A stretch of DNA of 64,000 nt from Acidiphilium rubrum (GTDB lineage: Bacteria; Pseudomonadota; Alphaproteobacteria; Acetobacterales; Acetobacteraceae): assembly GCF_900156265.1 (NCBI RefSeq), contig NZ_FTNE01000003.1, forward strand, positions 62,001 to 126,000, read 5' to 3'. Positions 8,634 to 19,254 of the stretch are shown here, one piece after another. A model generated the notes under the pieces. The model had not been told where the DNA came from. It worked only from the letters and a program-made list of their open reading frames with translations, and ran no database searches. How positions within the stretch are numbered: the first letter of the stretch is position 1; the number at the start of each line of letters is the position of its first letter. A program made the position numbers and the translations under genes.

Positions 8634-9164
8634 TCAGACTTTTTCGACTTGGGCGTATTCGAGTTCGACGGGGGTTGAGCGGCCGAAGATCGAGACGGAG
8701 ACTTTGACGCGGCCTTTTTCTTCATCGACGTCTTCGACGACGCCGTTGAAGCTGGTGAAGGGGCCGTCTGCGACGCGGACTTGTTCGCCGATTTCGAACA
8801 CGACGGCGGGGCGGCGGGTTTCAGCGCCTTCCTGGACCTGGCGCATCATGCGTTCGGCTTCGGAGTCCGAGATGGGGGTGGGGCGGATTTTGGTGCCGAG
8901 GAAGCCGGTCACTTTGGGAATGTCGCGCACCAGATGCCAGGCATCGTCGCTCATTTCCATTTTGATCAGCACGTAGCCGGGGAAGAATTTGCGTTCGGCG
9001 TTGACCTTTTGGGCGCGGCGGATTTCCACCACTTCCTCGGTCGGGACCAGGACCTGTTCGATTTCGTCGGACAGGCCTTTCTGGGCCGCGGTTTCGGTGA
9101 TCTGGTTCGCGATTTTCTTCTCGAACCCGGAATAGACATGCAGAACATACCAGCGTTTTGCCAC
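8634..9164 (-). CDS. nusG: transcription termination/antitermination factor NusG
   Basis: 176 residues, normal. The N-terminal NGN domain starts MAKRWYVLHVYSGFEKKI and contains PGYVLIKMEM. The C-terminal KOW domain reads VRVADGPFTSFNGVVEDVDEEKGRVKVSVSIFGR. It binds RNA polymerase and Rho or ribosomal S10. It lies 4 nt downstream of secE in the conserved tRNA-secE-nusG order. The operon's usual continuation into rplK/rplA is not seen; a long repeat and the convergent murA follow instead. Confidence 0.97.
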   Translation of the reverse strand: MAKRWYVLHVYSGFEKKIANQITETAAQKGLSDEIEQVLVPTEEVVEIRRAQKVNAERKFFPGYVLIKMEMSDDAWHLVRDIPKVTGFLGTKIRPTPISDSEAERMMRQVQEGAETRRPAVVFEIGEQVRVADGPFTSFNGVVEDVDEEKGRVKVSVSIFGRSTPVELEYAQVEKV

Positions 9165-9168
9165 GGCT

Positions 9169-9372
9169 TTAACCCCCTACGCCGAACAGGAACCGCATGC
9201 CCAGCCCGATCACCTGATCCACCACGAGAAAGAACACGATCGTCAGCGCGACCATGGCGAGCACGACGCCTGTGGTCACCAGGGTTTCCCGCCGCGACGG
9301 CCAGGTGGTCTTCGAGGCCTCGATGCGCACGTCGCGCAGGAACTTCGCCGGGTTGAACGCCAATGCAGTCAT
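9169..9372 (-). CDS. secE: preprotein translocase subunit SecE
   Basis: 67 residues with a single C-terminal membrane segment (about 30-58). Upstream is the amphipathic motif KFLRDVRIEASKTTWPSRRE, typical of the short alphaproteobacterial SecE. It stabilises SecY in the Sec translocon. It lies between tRNA-Trp and nusG, as in most bacteria. Confidence 0.95.
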   Translation of the reverse strand: MTALAFNPAKFLRDVRIEASKTTWPSRRETLVTTGVVLAMVALTIVFFLVVDQVIGLGMRFLFGVGG

Positions 9373-9424
9373 GCTCCAGATTGCCTAAAAATGTCGTGTT
9401 GCGTGCCGGCCCAGAAAGACCGGT

Positions 9425-9501
9425 TGGCAGGGGTGGAGGGTCTCGAACCCACAGCCTCCGGTTTTGGAGACCGGCGCTCTAGCCAATTGAGCTACACCCC
9501 T
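9425..9501 (-). tRNA. tRNA-Trp(CCA)
   Basis: 77 nt with encoded 3' CCA. Acceptor stem AGGGGTG/CACCCCT, anticodon loop CTCCAAA, T-arm GGGTTCGAGACCC. It lies upstream of secE-nusG on the same strand. Confidence 0.96.
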
Positions 9502-9598
9502 GCAGTGACAGGTCGCTTGCGGACAACACGCGTCCGCTGGCTTGCACAACGTGCGGGCCCCGATGTCAAGGGCCGGCGCAGAAATGCCTGCCGGGCAT

Positions 9599-9672
9599 TG
9601 GAGCGGGTGACGGGAATCGAACCCGCACAACCAGCTTGGAAGGCTGGGACTCTACCGTTGAGCTACACCCGC
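9599..9672 (-). tRNA. tRNA-Gly(TCC)
   Basis: 74 nt with encoded CCA. Acceptor stem GCGGGTG/CACCCGC, anticodon loop CTTCCAA, T-loop GGTTCGATTCC. First gene of the tRNA-Gly, tRNA-Trp, secE, nusG run. Confidence 0.96.
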
Positions 9673-9681
9673 AACATCGTC

Positions 9682-9710
9682 CGTATAATGCGGTGGCGGG
9701 CCAGCTTCAA
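9682..9710 (-). promoter_or_regulatory. promoter of the tRNA-Gly/tRNA-Trp/secE/nusG run
   Basis: On the minus strand TTGAAG (9705-9710), exactly 17 nt, TATACG (9682-9687). The predicted start lies just before the tRNA-Gly 5' end. Confidence 0.65.
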
Positions 9711-9763
9711 TGGCCGGGGTGGCGAACCGAGAGCGCTGCCACCGGAGCGGGCCGTGAATTCGA

Positions 9764-9792
9764 TTGAAACCGTTGCGGATCGCCGTTATGGG
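9764..9792 (+). promoter_or_regulatory. putative promoter of the short ORF / GNAT gene
   Basis: TTGAAA (9764-9769), 17 nt, TATGGG (9787-9792). The -35 is good and the -10 weak. The transcript would begin near 9799, just upstream of a perfect ribosome binding site. Confidence 0.4.
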
Positions 9793-9828
9793 GCAAGATC
9801 ATAACGTGTAGCAAAGGAGGTGTTTATC

Positions 9829-9867
9829 ATGGTGGCCATCCTTCTTTCATTTGCCGGGACGCTATAG
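9829..9867 (+). CDS. 12-codon ORF with perfect ribosome binding site
   Basis: ATG at 9829 preceded by AAAGGAGG (9813-9820) with an 8-nt spacer, the strongest Shine-Dalgarno match I saw in the window. It encodes MVAILLSFAGTL and stops at TAG (9865-9867). It lies 59 nt before the GNAT gene, behind a plausible promoter. It could be a leader peptide or a very small hydrophobic protein. No run of one regulatory amino acid is seen. The existence of the signal is clear; the function is unknown. Confidence 0.4.
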   Translation: MVAILLSFAGTL

Positions 9868-9926
9868 GGCGGGGTATTACACCCGCGATCGGTGACGGCG
9901 CCCGGCCTTCACCAAGCGAGATTTGA

Positions 9927-10403
9927 ATGTTGAACCTTGTTCGTCTGACTGACGATCATTTCGCCGTGCTGCTGGGCGAATGCGAGAATGACTCCGGGCT
10001 GTCGCTGCCGGAGGGCGGTGTTGATGATGTCGGCATGATCAGAATGCTCCGGCGCATGGTTGCGCGCCTGCATGCGGGCGGGTCGGACGGTCATTGGCTG
10101 ATGGTGTCCGACGGTGAGATTGTCGGGCTGTGCGGCTATAAGCGGCCGCCTGATGCTGCGGGCATGGTCGAAATCGGCTATGGGGTGGCCGCATCGCGCC
10201 GCAATCGTGGCTTTGCGACCGGGGCGATCGGGCTGGTGCAGCGGGCGGCACGCGCGGACCCGGCGGTGGCGACGCTGGTTGCGGAGACCGCGGTGGAGAA
10301 TGTCGCCTCGCAGCGCGTGCTCGAGCGGAACGGGTTCAGCCGTGCGAGCGTGCGCGACGATCCGGAGGACGGGGCTTTGATCGTGTGGCGCTGGCCGGTG
10401 TGA
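9927..10403 (+). CDS. GNAT-family N-acetyltransferase
   Basis: 158 residues. A GNAT core is visible: EIVGLCGYKRP (strand 4), EIGYGVAASRRNRGFATGAIG (motif A, acetyl-CoA pyrophosphate loop R-N-R-G-F-A) and ENVASQRVLERNGF (motif B). It resembles the RimJ/RimL-like subgroup, but the acceptor is not predictable. It follows the 12-codon ORF and is convergent with the SDR gene. Confidence 0.85.
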   Translation: MLNLVRLTDDHFAVLLGECENDSGLSLPEGGVDDVGMIRMLRRMVARLHAGGSDGHWLMVSDGEIVGLCGYKRPPDAAGMVEIGYGVAASRRNRGFATGAIGLVQRAARADPAVATLVAETAVENVASQRVLERNGFSRASVRDDPEDGALIVWRWPV

Positions 10404-10426
10404 TAGCGCGGCCGGGCGCGCGCCGA

Positions 10427-11488
10427 TCAGGGGATCAGCCGGTCGGCGCGGAGCTGGGTGAACAGGTCGTAGAACGCATCGTCGGTGGGCTGGTAGGCCG
10501 CAAAGCCGAGGCGGCGGCTTTTCGACATGTCGGTGACCACCTCGATCGGGCGGCCGAGGTCGGCATCGGTATGCCAGGGCGAGGCGAGACGCGCGAGGTC
10601 GGGTTCGGCGAGGCCGTGGCGTGCGGCGATATCGCGCCAGAGCGGTGCGTCCTGCGCCATTTGCTGTTCCAGCGGGCGGGTGGTGCCGTCGAACGGTGCG
10701 GGGGCGATGCCGAACCATTGCGCGATGCGCCCCCACATCCAGCTCCAGCGGAAGATGTCGCCGTTCACCACGTTGAACGCCTGGTCGCGCGCGGCCGGGG
10801 TGGTTGCGGCCCAGAGGATGTGTTGTGCGAGCAGACGGGAATCGGTCATGTCGGTCAGGCCGTGCCATTGCATCGGCGAGCCGGGAAAGGTGAATGCCCG
10901 GCCCTGTTCGCGGCAGATGACAGCATAGGTGGCGAGCGTGGTGCCCATGTTCATCGCGTTGCCAACCGCCTTGCCGATGATGGTGTGCGGGCGGTGCACG
11001 CTCCAGCCGAATCCGTCGCGCGCGGCGGCGGCGAACAGTTCGTCTTCCTGGGCGTAGTAGAAATTCTCGACATCGAGCCGGCCCTGGGTTTCGCGGAACG
11101 GGGTCTGCGGCAGGGTGCCTTTGCCGTAGGATTCGAACGGGCCGAGGTAGTGCTTCAGGCCGGTGACCAGGGCGACGTGGGTGACCGAGCCGGCGGGGCG
11201 CACGGCATCGAGCAGATTGCGGACCATGGTGCCGTTGACGCGGATGTTCTCGGCCTCGGTGGCGCCGCGAATCCAGGTGGCGAGGATGACGAGGTCGGGT
11301 TTGATTGGTTTGAGCGCCTCGGCCAGGGCTGCCGCGTCGCGCAGGTCGGCGGCAATCGGGGTGACGCCTGGTTGCGCCTGCGGGTGGCGGGCGAGGCCGT
11401 GGACCTGCCAGCCCTGATCGAGCAGATGCGTGCATGACGCGCTGCCGACGATGCCGCTCGATCCCACCACCAATGCCGTGCCTGCCAT
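10427..11488 (-). CDS. SDR oxidoreductase, PRISE-like (enone reductase / epimerase type)
   Basis: 353 residues. The N-terminal Rossmann motif is GSSGIVGSASCTHL. The mid-region HVALVTGLKHYLGPFESYGKG and the later ENFYYAQEDELF and RPHTIIGKAVGNAMNMG resemble the progesterone-5-beta-reductase/iridoid-synthase-like (PRISE) branch, rather than classical YxxxK SDRs. Such enzymes reduce enones with NADPH. The substrate is unknown. It is divergent from the AidB-like gene. Confidence 0.75.
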   Translation of the reverse strand: MAGTALVVGSSGIVGSASCTHLLDQGWQVHGLARHPQAQPGVTPIAADLRDAAALAEALKPIKPDLVILATWIRGATEAENIRVNGTMVRNLLDAVRPAGSVTHVALVTGLKHYLGPFESYGKGTLPQTPFRETQGRLDVENFYYAQEDELFAAAARDGFGWSVHRPHTIIGKAVGNAMNMGTTLATYAVICREQGRAFTFPGSPMQWHGLTDMTDSRLLAQHILWAATTPAARDQAFNVVNGDIFRWSWMWGRIAQWFGIAPAPFDGTTRPLEQQMAQDAPLWRDIAARHGLAEPDLARLASPWHTDADLGRPIEVVTDMSKSRRLGFAAYQPTDDAFYDLFTQLRADRLIP

Positions 11489-11604
11489 GATCCGCTCCGT
11501 TGTTGTGCAGGGCGAGATCTGGGGATGGCTGGCGGGGTGTGCCAGCGCTTCATGGCTGGGGTGAGTGCGGCGACAGGCGGCGCCGATCGGCCTATAGCGG
11601 TTGC

Positions 11605-13236
11605 ATGATCGCGACCCATGACAGCATCAATCAGGTCGGTGAGCCGCCTGATTACAATGTCTATACCGCGGATGTCGCGCTCGGCGGCGCGGTGGCTGCG
11701 TTTGGCGGGGCGTGGGCGGAGGATCGGCTGGGCGCGTGCGGTGCGCGGGTGGGGTCCGCCCGGCTGCGGGGGTTGGCGCGGGATGCCAATCGGTACGGGC
11801 CGGAGTTGCGGGCGTTCGACCGGTTCGGGCAGCGGATCGATGAGATTGCCTATCATCCGGCCTGGCATGAGTTGATGGGGTTGATCCGCGGCGATGCGTA
11901 TCATGCGCTCGCCTGGACGGCGGCGCGGCCGGGGGCGCAGGTGGCGCGGGCGGGGATTGCGTATGTATGGGGCCAGGGCGAGCCGGGCGTGTGCTGCCCC
12001 GAAGCGATGACCTATGCCTCGATGGCGGCGCTGCGCCACGCGCCGGAATTGCTGGCGCGGTTCAGCACGGGGATTCTGGCGACGGCGTATGATCCGCGCG
12101 CGCTGCCGCCGGATGCGAAAGTGGCGCTGACGGTCGGCATGGCGATGACCGAAAAACAGGGTGGCTCGGATCTGCGCCAGACCCGGACGGTTGCGCGCCA
12201 GGACGGCGGGCGATGGGCGCTGACCGGCCATAAATGGTTCTTTTCGGTGCCGATGAGCGATCTGTTTCTGACGCTGGCGCGCACCGATGCGGGGGTGAGC
12301 TGTTTTCTGGCGCAGGGCTGGCGCGATGACGGATCGCGCAACGCCGTTCGGATCCAGCGGCTCAAGGATAAATGCGGCAATCGGTCGAACGCTTCATCCG
12401 AGGTCGAGTTCGACGGGCTGGACGCCGTGATGGTCGGTGAGCCGGGCCGGGGCATCGCGACGATCATTGAAATGGCGCATCTGACCCGGCTGGAATGCGC
12501 GATCGGTGCTGCGGCGCTGATGCGCCATGCGACCAGTCTTGCGGTGTTTCATGCAAGCCGGCGCACCGCGTTTCAGCGCGCGTTGATCGATCAGCCGGTG
12601 ATGCGCGCGGTGCTGGCGGATATGGCGCTCGATGCCGAGACGGCGCTGTGGCTCGCGATGCGGGCGGCCGCCGCGATCGATGCGGCGCCGGGTGATCCGG
12701 CCGAGGCGGCGCTGGCGCGGGTGATCGTGCCGGTTGCGAAATACTGGAATTGCAAGCGCGCGCCTGGTCTGGTTGCCGAGGCGCAGGAATGCCACGGCGG
12801 CAACGGGTTCATCGAGGAGCATCCGATCGCGCGGCTGTATCGCGAAGCACCGCTGAACGGTGTGTGGGAGGGTGCGGGCAATATCATCTGCCTCGATGTG
12901 CTGCGGGCACTCGCCCGCACGCCGGGGGCGGCGGATGCGCTGCTGGCCCTGCTGGCACCGGCGCGCGGGGTGGATGCGGCGCTGGATGGGCTGATCGCGG
13001 GCGTTGGGGCGGTGCTGGCGGCATCGGATGCGCCGGAAGCTGCGGCGCGGCGGTTGGTGGAACACATCGCGCTGGCGATCGCTGCGGCGCTGCTGGTGCG
13101 CCACGCGCCGGTGTACGTGGCCGAAGCCTTCATCCGGGCGCGGATTGCGGACCCGGGTCTTGCGTATGGTGCGTTGCCGGCCGATCTCGACCAAGCGGCC
13201 CTGGTGCGCCGTGCTGCGATCATTCCAACCGACTGA
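11605..13236 (+). CDS. AidB-like acyl-CoA dehydrogenase family protein
   Basis: 543 residues from the ATG at 11605, matching the ~540 of E. coli AidB; an in-frame start at 11500 adds 35 unlikely residues. AidB-type features are the N-terminal YNVYTADVAL, then MTEKQGGSDLRQ and GHKWFFSVPMSD (flavin-binding region), and ECHGGNGFIEEHPIARLYREAPLNGVWEGAGNI. E. coli AidB is an FAD protein of the alkylation (Ada) response that binds DNA. No ada gene lies nearby, so acyl-CoA dehydrogenase activity remains possible. It is followed 6 nt later by galM. Confidence 0.85.
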   Translation: MIATHDSINQVGEPPDYNVYTADVALGGAVAAFGGAWAEDRLGACGARVGSARLRGLARDANRYGPELRAFDRFGQRIDEIAYHPAWHELMGLIRGDAYHALAWTAARPGAQVARAGIAYVWGQGEPGVCCPEAMTYASMAALRHAPELLARFSTGILATAYDPRALPPDAKVALTVGMAMTEKQGGSDLRQTRTVARQDGGRWALTGHKWFFSVPMSDLFLTLARTDAGVSCFLAQGWRDDGSRNAVRIQRLKDKCGNRSNASSEVEFDGLDAVMVGEPGRGIATIIEMAHLTRLECAIGAAALMRHATSLAVFHASRRTAFQRALIDQPVMRAVLADMALDAETALWLAMRAAAAIDAAPGDPAEAALARVIVPVAKYWNCKRAPGLVAEAQECHGGNGFIEEHPIARLYREAPLNGVWEGAGNIICLDVLRALARTPGAADALLALLAPARGVDAALDGLIAGVGAVLAASDAPEAAARRLVEHIALAIAAALLVRHAPVYVAEAFIRARIADPGLAYGALPADLDQAALVRRAAIIPTD

Positions 13237-13242
13237 GGATAG

Positions 13243-14313
13243 ATGCCGATGCAAGATGCGATAATCACCGAATACGGCACCACCGCCGATGGCGCGCTGG
13301 TGCGGCAGGTGACCTTGCGCAACCGTGCCGGCATGAGCGTCGCGGTGCTGGACTATGCCGGGGCGATCACCGCGATCATGGTGCCGGACCGGGAGGGCGC
13401 GTTCGGCAACGTCGTGCTCGGCTGCACCAACATGGCCGATTACGAGAGCAAGAGCCCATATTTCGGCGCGCTGCTCGGGCGCTATGCCAATCGGATTGCC
13501 GGCGGGCGGTTCAGCCTGGATGGCGAGGTGTTTCATCTGCCGGTGAACAACGGGCCCAATACGCTGCACGGCGGGTTGAAAACCGGCGCCACGCCGAATT
13601 TCGGGCATCGGATCTGGGATATCGTGACCGCGAACGCGCGGTCGGTCACGCTGCAACTGGTCAGTGCAGATGGCGACAACGGGTTTCCCGGCACGCTGAC
13701 CGTGACGGTGGTGTACACGCTGGAGGAGGACAATGCGGTGCGGATCGACTACGCGGCGCAGGTGGAGGGCCGGCCGACCGTGCTCAATCTGTCCAACCAT
13801 ACCTATTTCAATCTCGCGGGGTCGGGCAGCGCGCTCGATCAGATCGTGACGATTCCGGCCAGTTTTTTTCTGCCGACCGATGCCGGGCAGATCCCGACCG
13901 GGATTCTGCTGGCGGTGGCGGGCACGCCGATGGATTTTCGCACGCCGCACGCGGCCGGTGCGCGGATCGGCGCCCCCTATGAGCAACTGACGCTCGCCGG
14001 CGGGTATGATCATTGCTACGTCCTCGACAAGCCGGCGGGCGCGATCGGGCCGGCCGCGACGCTGCACGATGCGGTATCCGGCCGGGTGCTGAGCATCGAG
14101 ACCAGCGAACCCGGCATGCAATTCTACACGGGCAACAATCTGACCGGCACCATTACCGGGCAGGATGGCGCATTGATCGGCCCGGGGGACGGTATTGCGT
14201 TCGAGACCCAGCACTACCCGGATGCGCCGAACCAGCCGCATTTTCCGACCACGCGGCTCGACCCCGGGGACGCGTTCCGCTCCACCACGATCTGGCGGTT
14301 TTCGGTCGCCTGA
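13243..14313 (+). CDS. galM: aldose 1-epimerase
   Basis: 356 residues, full length. It interconverts alpha and beta anomers of aldoses. Key motifs are RYANRIAGGRF, NLSNHTYFNL (catalytic His), GGYDHCYVL and ETSEPGMQFYTGN (catalytic Glu region). GAGGA at 13234-13238 precedes two possible ATGs (13243 and 13249). No signal peptide, so cytosolic. It lies close behind the AidB-like gene and directly before the recA control region. Confidence 0.93.
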   Translation: MPMQDAIITEYGTTADGALVRQVTLRNRAGMSVAVLDYAGAITAIMVPDREGAFGNVVLGCTNMADYESKSPYFGALLGRYANRIAGGRFSLDGEVFHLPVNNGPNTLHGGLKTGATPNFGHRIWDIVTANARSVTLQLVSADGDNGFPGTLTVTVVYTLEEDNAVRIDYAAQVEGRPTVLNLSNHTYFNLAGSGSALDQIVTIPASFFLPTDAGQIPTGILLAVAGTPMDFRTPHAAGARIGAPYEQLTLAGGYDHCYVLDKPAGAIGPAATLHDAVSGRVLSIETSEPGMQFYTGNNLTGTITGQDGALIGPGDGIAFETQHYPDAPNQPHFPTTRLDPGDAFRSTTIWRFSVA

Positions 14314-14328
14314 GAACATCATAGGAAC
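14314..14328 (+). promoter_or_regulatory. LexA (SOS) box upstream of recA
   Basis: GAAC-ATCATAG-GAAC, an exact reverse-strand match to the alphaproteobacterial LexA site GTTC-N7-GTTC. It begins at the base after the galM stop and lies 150 nt before the recA start. It implies DNA-damage induction of recA. Confidence 0.75.
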
Positions 14329-14477
14329 AAATAGTTAATAAATCCTTACCAGACGCGTTGCTGTTCTGTTCTCTCCATGCGAAACTCATACTCGACGAGT
14401 CGCATCGTGAAGCCTATGGTTATTTCCCGCCTAAGTTGCGCTGCCGATCCTGAAACACACGCTTGAGGAGTTGACCG

Positions 14478-15518
14478 ATGGAAAAAAACAAGGCTCTCGA
14501 CGCTGCCCTGGTGCAGATCGAGCGGGCATTCGGCAAAGGCTCGATCATGCGGATGGGCGCGCGGCCGGGCAATGAGGAGATCGACGTGGTGCCGTCCGGC
14601 TCGCTCGGGCTCGACCTCGCGCTCGGTATCGGCGGGTTTCCGCGCGGCCGGGTGATCGAAATCTACGGGCCGGAATCCTCGGGCAAGACCACGCTGGCGT
14701 TGCACGCGATTGCCGAAGCGCAGAAGCGCGGCGGCACCTGCGCGTTCATCGACGCGGAACACGCGCTCGACCCGATCTATGCGCGCAAGCTCGGCGTCGA
14801 TGTCGATAACCTGTTGATCTCGCAGCCCGATACCGGCGAGCAGGGGTTGGAAATTGCCGATACGCTGGTGCGCTCCGGCGCGATCGACGTGCTGGTGATC
14901 GATTCGGTGGCCGCCCTGGTGCCGCGCGCCGAACTCGAGGGTGAAATGGGCGACAGCCATGTCGGCCTGCACGCGCGGTTGATGAGCCAGGCGCTGCGCA
15001 AGCTGACCGGGTCGATCTCGCGCTCGAAGACCATGATGATCTTTCTAAACCAGATCCGGCTGAAAATCGGCGTCATGTTCGGCAATCCGGAAACCACCAC
15101 CGGCGGCAATGCGCTGAAATTCTATGCCTCGATCCGGCTCGAAATCCGCCGCATAGGCGCGATCAAGGACCGCGAGGAAGTGACCGGCAATCAGACCCGC
15201 GTGAAAGTGGTGAAGAACAAGCTGGCGCCGCCGTTCCGCCAGGTCGAGTTCGACATCATGTATGGCGAGGGCATCTCGAAGGTCGGCGAGTTGATCGATC
15301 TTGGGGTGAAGGCCGGAATCGTCGAGAAATCCGGCGCCTGGTTCAGCTACGACAGCGTGCGCGTCGGCCAGGGGCGCGAGAACGCCAAGCAGTTTCTGCG
15401 CGATCATCCCGACATGGCGGCGGCGATCGAGAAGCGCATTCGTGATCAGGCCGCGGTGGTCGAGAAATCGATGATGGTGGCACCGTCCGAGAATGAGGTG
15501 GCCGAAGCGGCGGAGTAA
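14478..15518 (+). CDS. recA: recombinase A
   Basis: 346 residues. Walker [10 protein letters not shown] at residues 64-72, plus [52 protein letters not shown] and an acidic tail. The protein forms filaments on ssDNA, drives strand exchange and triggers LexA cleavage. GAGGAG lies about 7 nt before the ATG. The 164-nt leader contains a LexA box. alaS follows, as is common in Alphaproteobacteria. Confidence 0.98.
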   Translation: MEKNKALDAALVQIERAFGKGSIMRMGARPGNEEIDVVPSGSLGLDLALGIGGFPRGRVIEIYGPESSGKTTLALHAIAEAQKRGGTCAFIDAEHALDPIYARKLGVDVDNLLISQPDTGEQGLEIADTLVRSGAIDVLVIDSVAALVPRAELEGEMGDSHVGLHARLMSQALRKLTGSISRSKTMMIFLNQIRLKIGVMFGNPETTTGGNALKFYASIRLEIRRIGAIKDREEVTGNQTRVKVVKNKLAPPFRQVEFDIMYGEGISKVGELIDLGVKAGIVEKSGAWFSYDSVRVGQGRENAKQFLRDHPDMAAAIEKRIRDQAAVVEKSMMVAPSENEVAEAAE

Positions 15519-15641
15519 CGCAGCAGGGTTGGCTTTCGCGACCGACCGGACGCGATCGCTTCGCCCCGAAAGATGACAGCGATGCCATGAGGCGGTATGC
15601 CTGGGAAACAAGCCGATTTTCCAGGGACACCTCGCCGCTCC

Positions 15642-18278
<2,637 letters not shown>

Positions 18279-18291
18279 CGGCGCCGCAGCC

Positions 18292-19254
18292 TTATTCCGG
18301 GTCGGGCGGCTGCCAGACGGCGCGGACCAGATAGATCGGGCGTTGTTTGCTTTCTTCGTAAAGCCGGCCAAGGTATTCGCCGAGCACGCCGAGTGCGAGC
18401 AGCTGCACGCCGCCAAGAAACAGCACGGCGACCAGCAGCGAGGGGTAGCCCTTGACCGGGTTGCCGTAGACCAGTTTGTTGAAGATGGTGATGATTGCGT
18501 AGATGAACGCAAACACCGAAACGCCGAACCCGAGGTAGGACGCAAGCCGCAGCGGCGCGCTGGAGAAGCTGGTGATGCCCTCGATCGCGAAATTCCAGAG
18601 CTTCCAGTAGTTCCAGGTGGTGGTGCCCGCGTGGCGCGGCGCGCGGTCGTAGGTGATGGTCGCGGTGCGAAATCCGACCCAGGCGAACAGGCCTTTCATG
18701 AAGCGCCGGCGTTCCGGCAGGCGTTTCAGCGCCTCCAGCGCGGGCCGTGAGATCAGGCGGAAATCGCCGGTATCGGCCGGAATATCGACCTGGCTCATCC
18801 GGTTGATCACCCGGTAGAACGCGTGCGCGGTGGCGCGTTTGACCGGGCCATCGCCCTCGCGCGAGGAGCGCACGGCGTTCACCACCTCGAAACCTTCGCG
18901 CCATTTCGCGATCAGCGCGGGGATAATCTCCGGCGGGTCCTGCAGATCGGCATCGAGCGGGATGACGGCATCGCCCCGCGCAAAGTCGAGCCCTGCGGTC
19001 AGGGCGGCTTCCTTGCCGAAATTGCGCGACAAGTCGATCACGCGCACGCGGGCATCGCGCTCGGCGAGGGCGACCAGCCGGGCGAGCGTGTCATCGCGGC
19101 TGCCATCGTTGACGCAGACCAACTCCCACGGATCGGCCCCGGCATCGAGCACGGCGGCGAGGCGGGCGTGCAGGGTCTGCACGTTTTCGGCTTCGTTATG
19201 AAACGGCACGATGATCGAAATGAGCGATGGCGCCGGCGGTAAGGCGTTGGTCAT
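18292..19254 (-). CDS. GT2 family polyprenyl-phosphate glycosyltransferase (GtrB/CsbB/DPM1-like)
   Basis: 320 residues from the ATG at 19254, which overlaps the stop of the preceding YfhO gene (ATGA). The GT-A domain has IIVPFHNEAENV, VNDGSRDDT, NFGKEAALTAGLDFARGD, the DADLQDPPE metal site and DFRLISRPALEALKRLPE. Two C-terminal membrane segments follow (about 230-255 and 265-290). Such enzymes load a sugar onto undecaprenyl phosphate at the inner face of the cytoplasmic membrane. The tight coupling to two YfhO-like genes suggests a three-component glycosylation system (see findings). Confidence 0.9.
   Translation of the reverse strand: MTNALPPAPSLISIIVPFHNEAENVQTLHARLAAVLDAGADPWELVCVNDGSRDDTLARLVALAERDARVRVIDLSRNFGKEAALTAGLDFARGDAVIPLDADLQDPPEIIPALIAKWREGFEVVNAVRSSREGDGPVKRATAHAFYRVINRMSQVDIPADTGDFRLISRPALEALKRLPERRRFMKGLFAWVGFRTATITYDRAPRHAGTTTWNYWKLWNFAIEGITSFSSAPLRLASYLGFGVSVFAFIYAIITIFNKLVYGNPVKGYPSLLVAVLFLGGVQLLALGVLGEYLGRLYEESKQRPIYLVRAVWQPPDPE

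Noticed and set aside
12394-14322. 642-residue frame antisense to the AidB-like and galM genes
   Set aside because: Arg/His/Pro-rich shadow of two well-supported genes.
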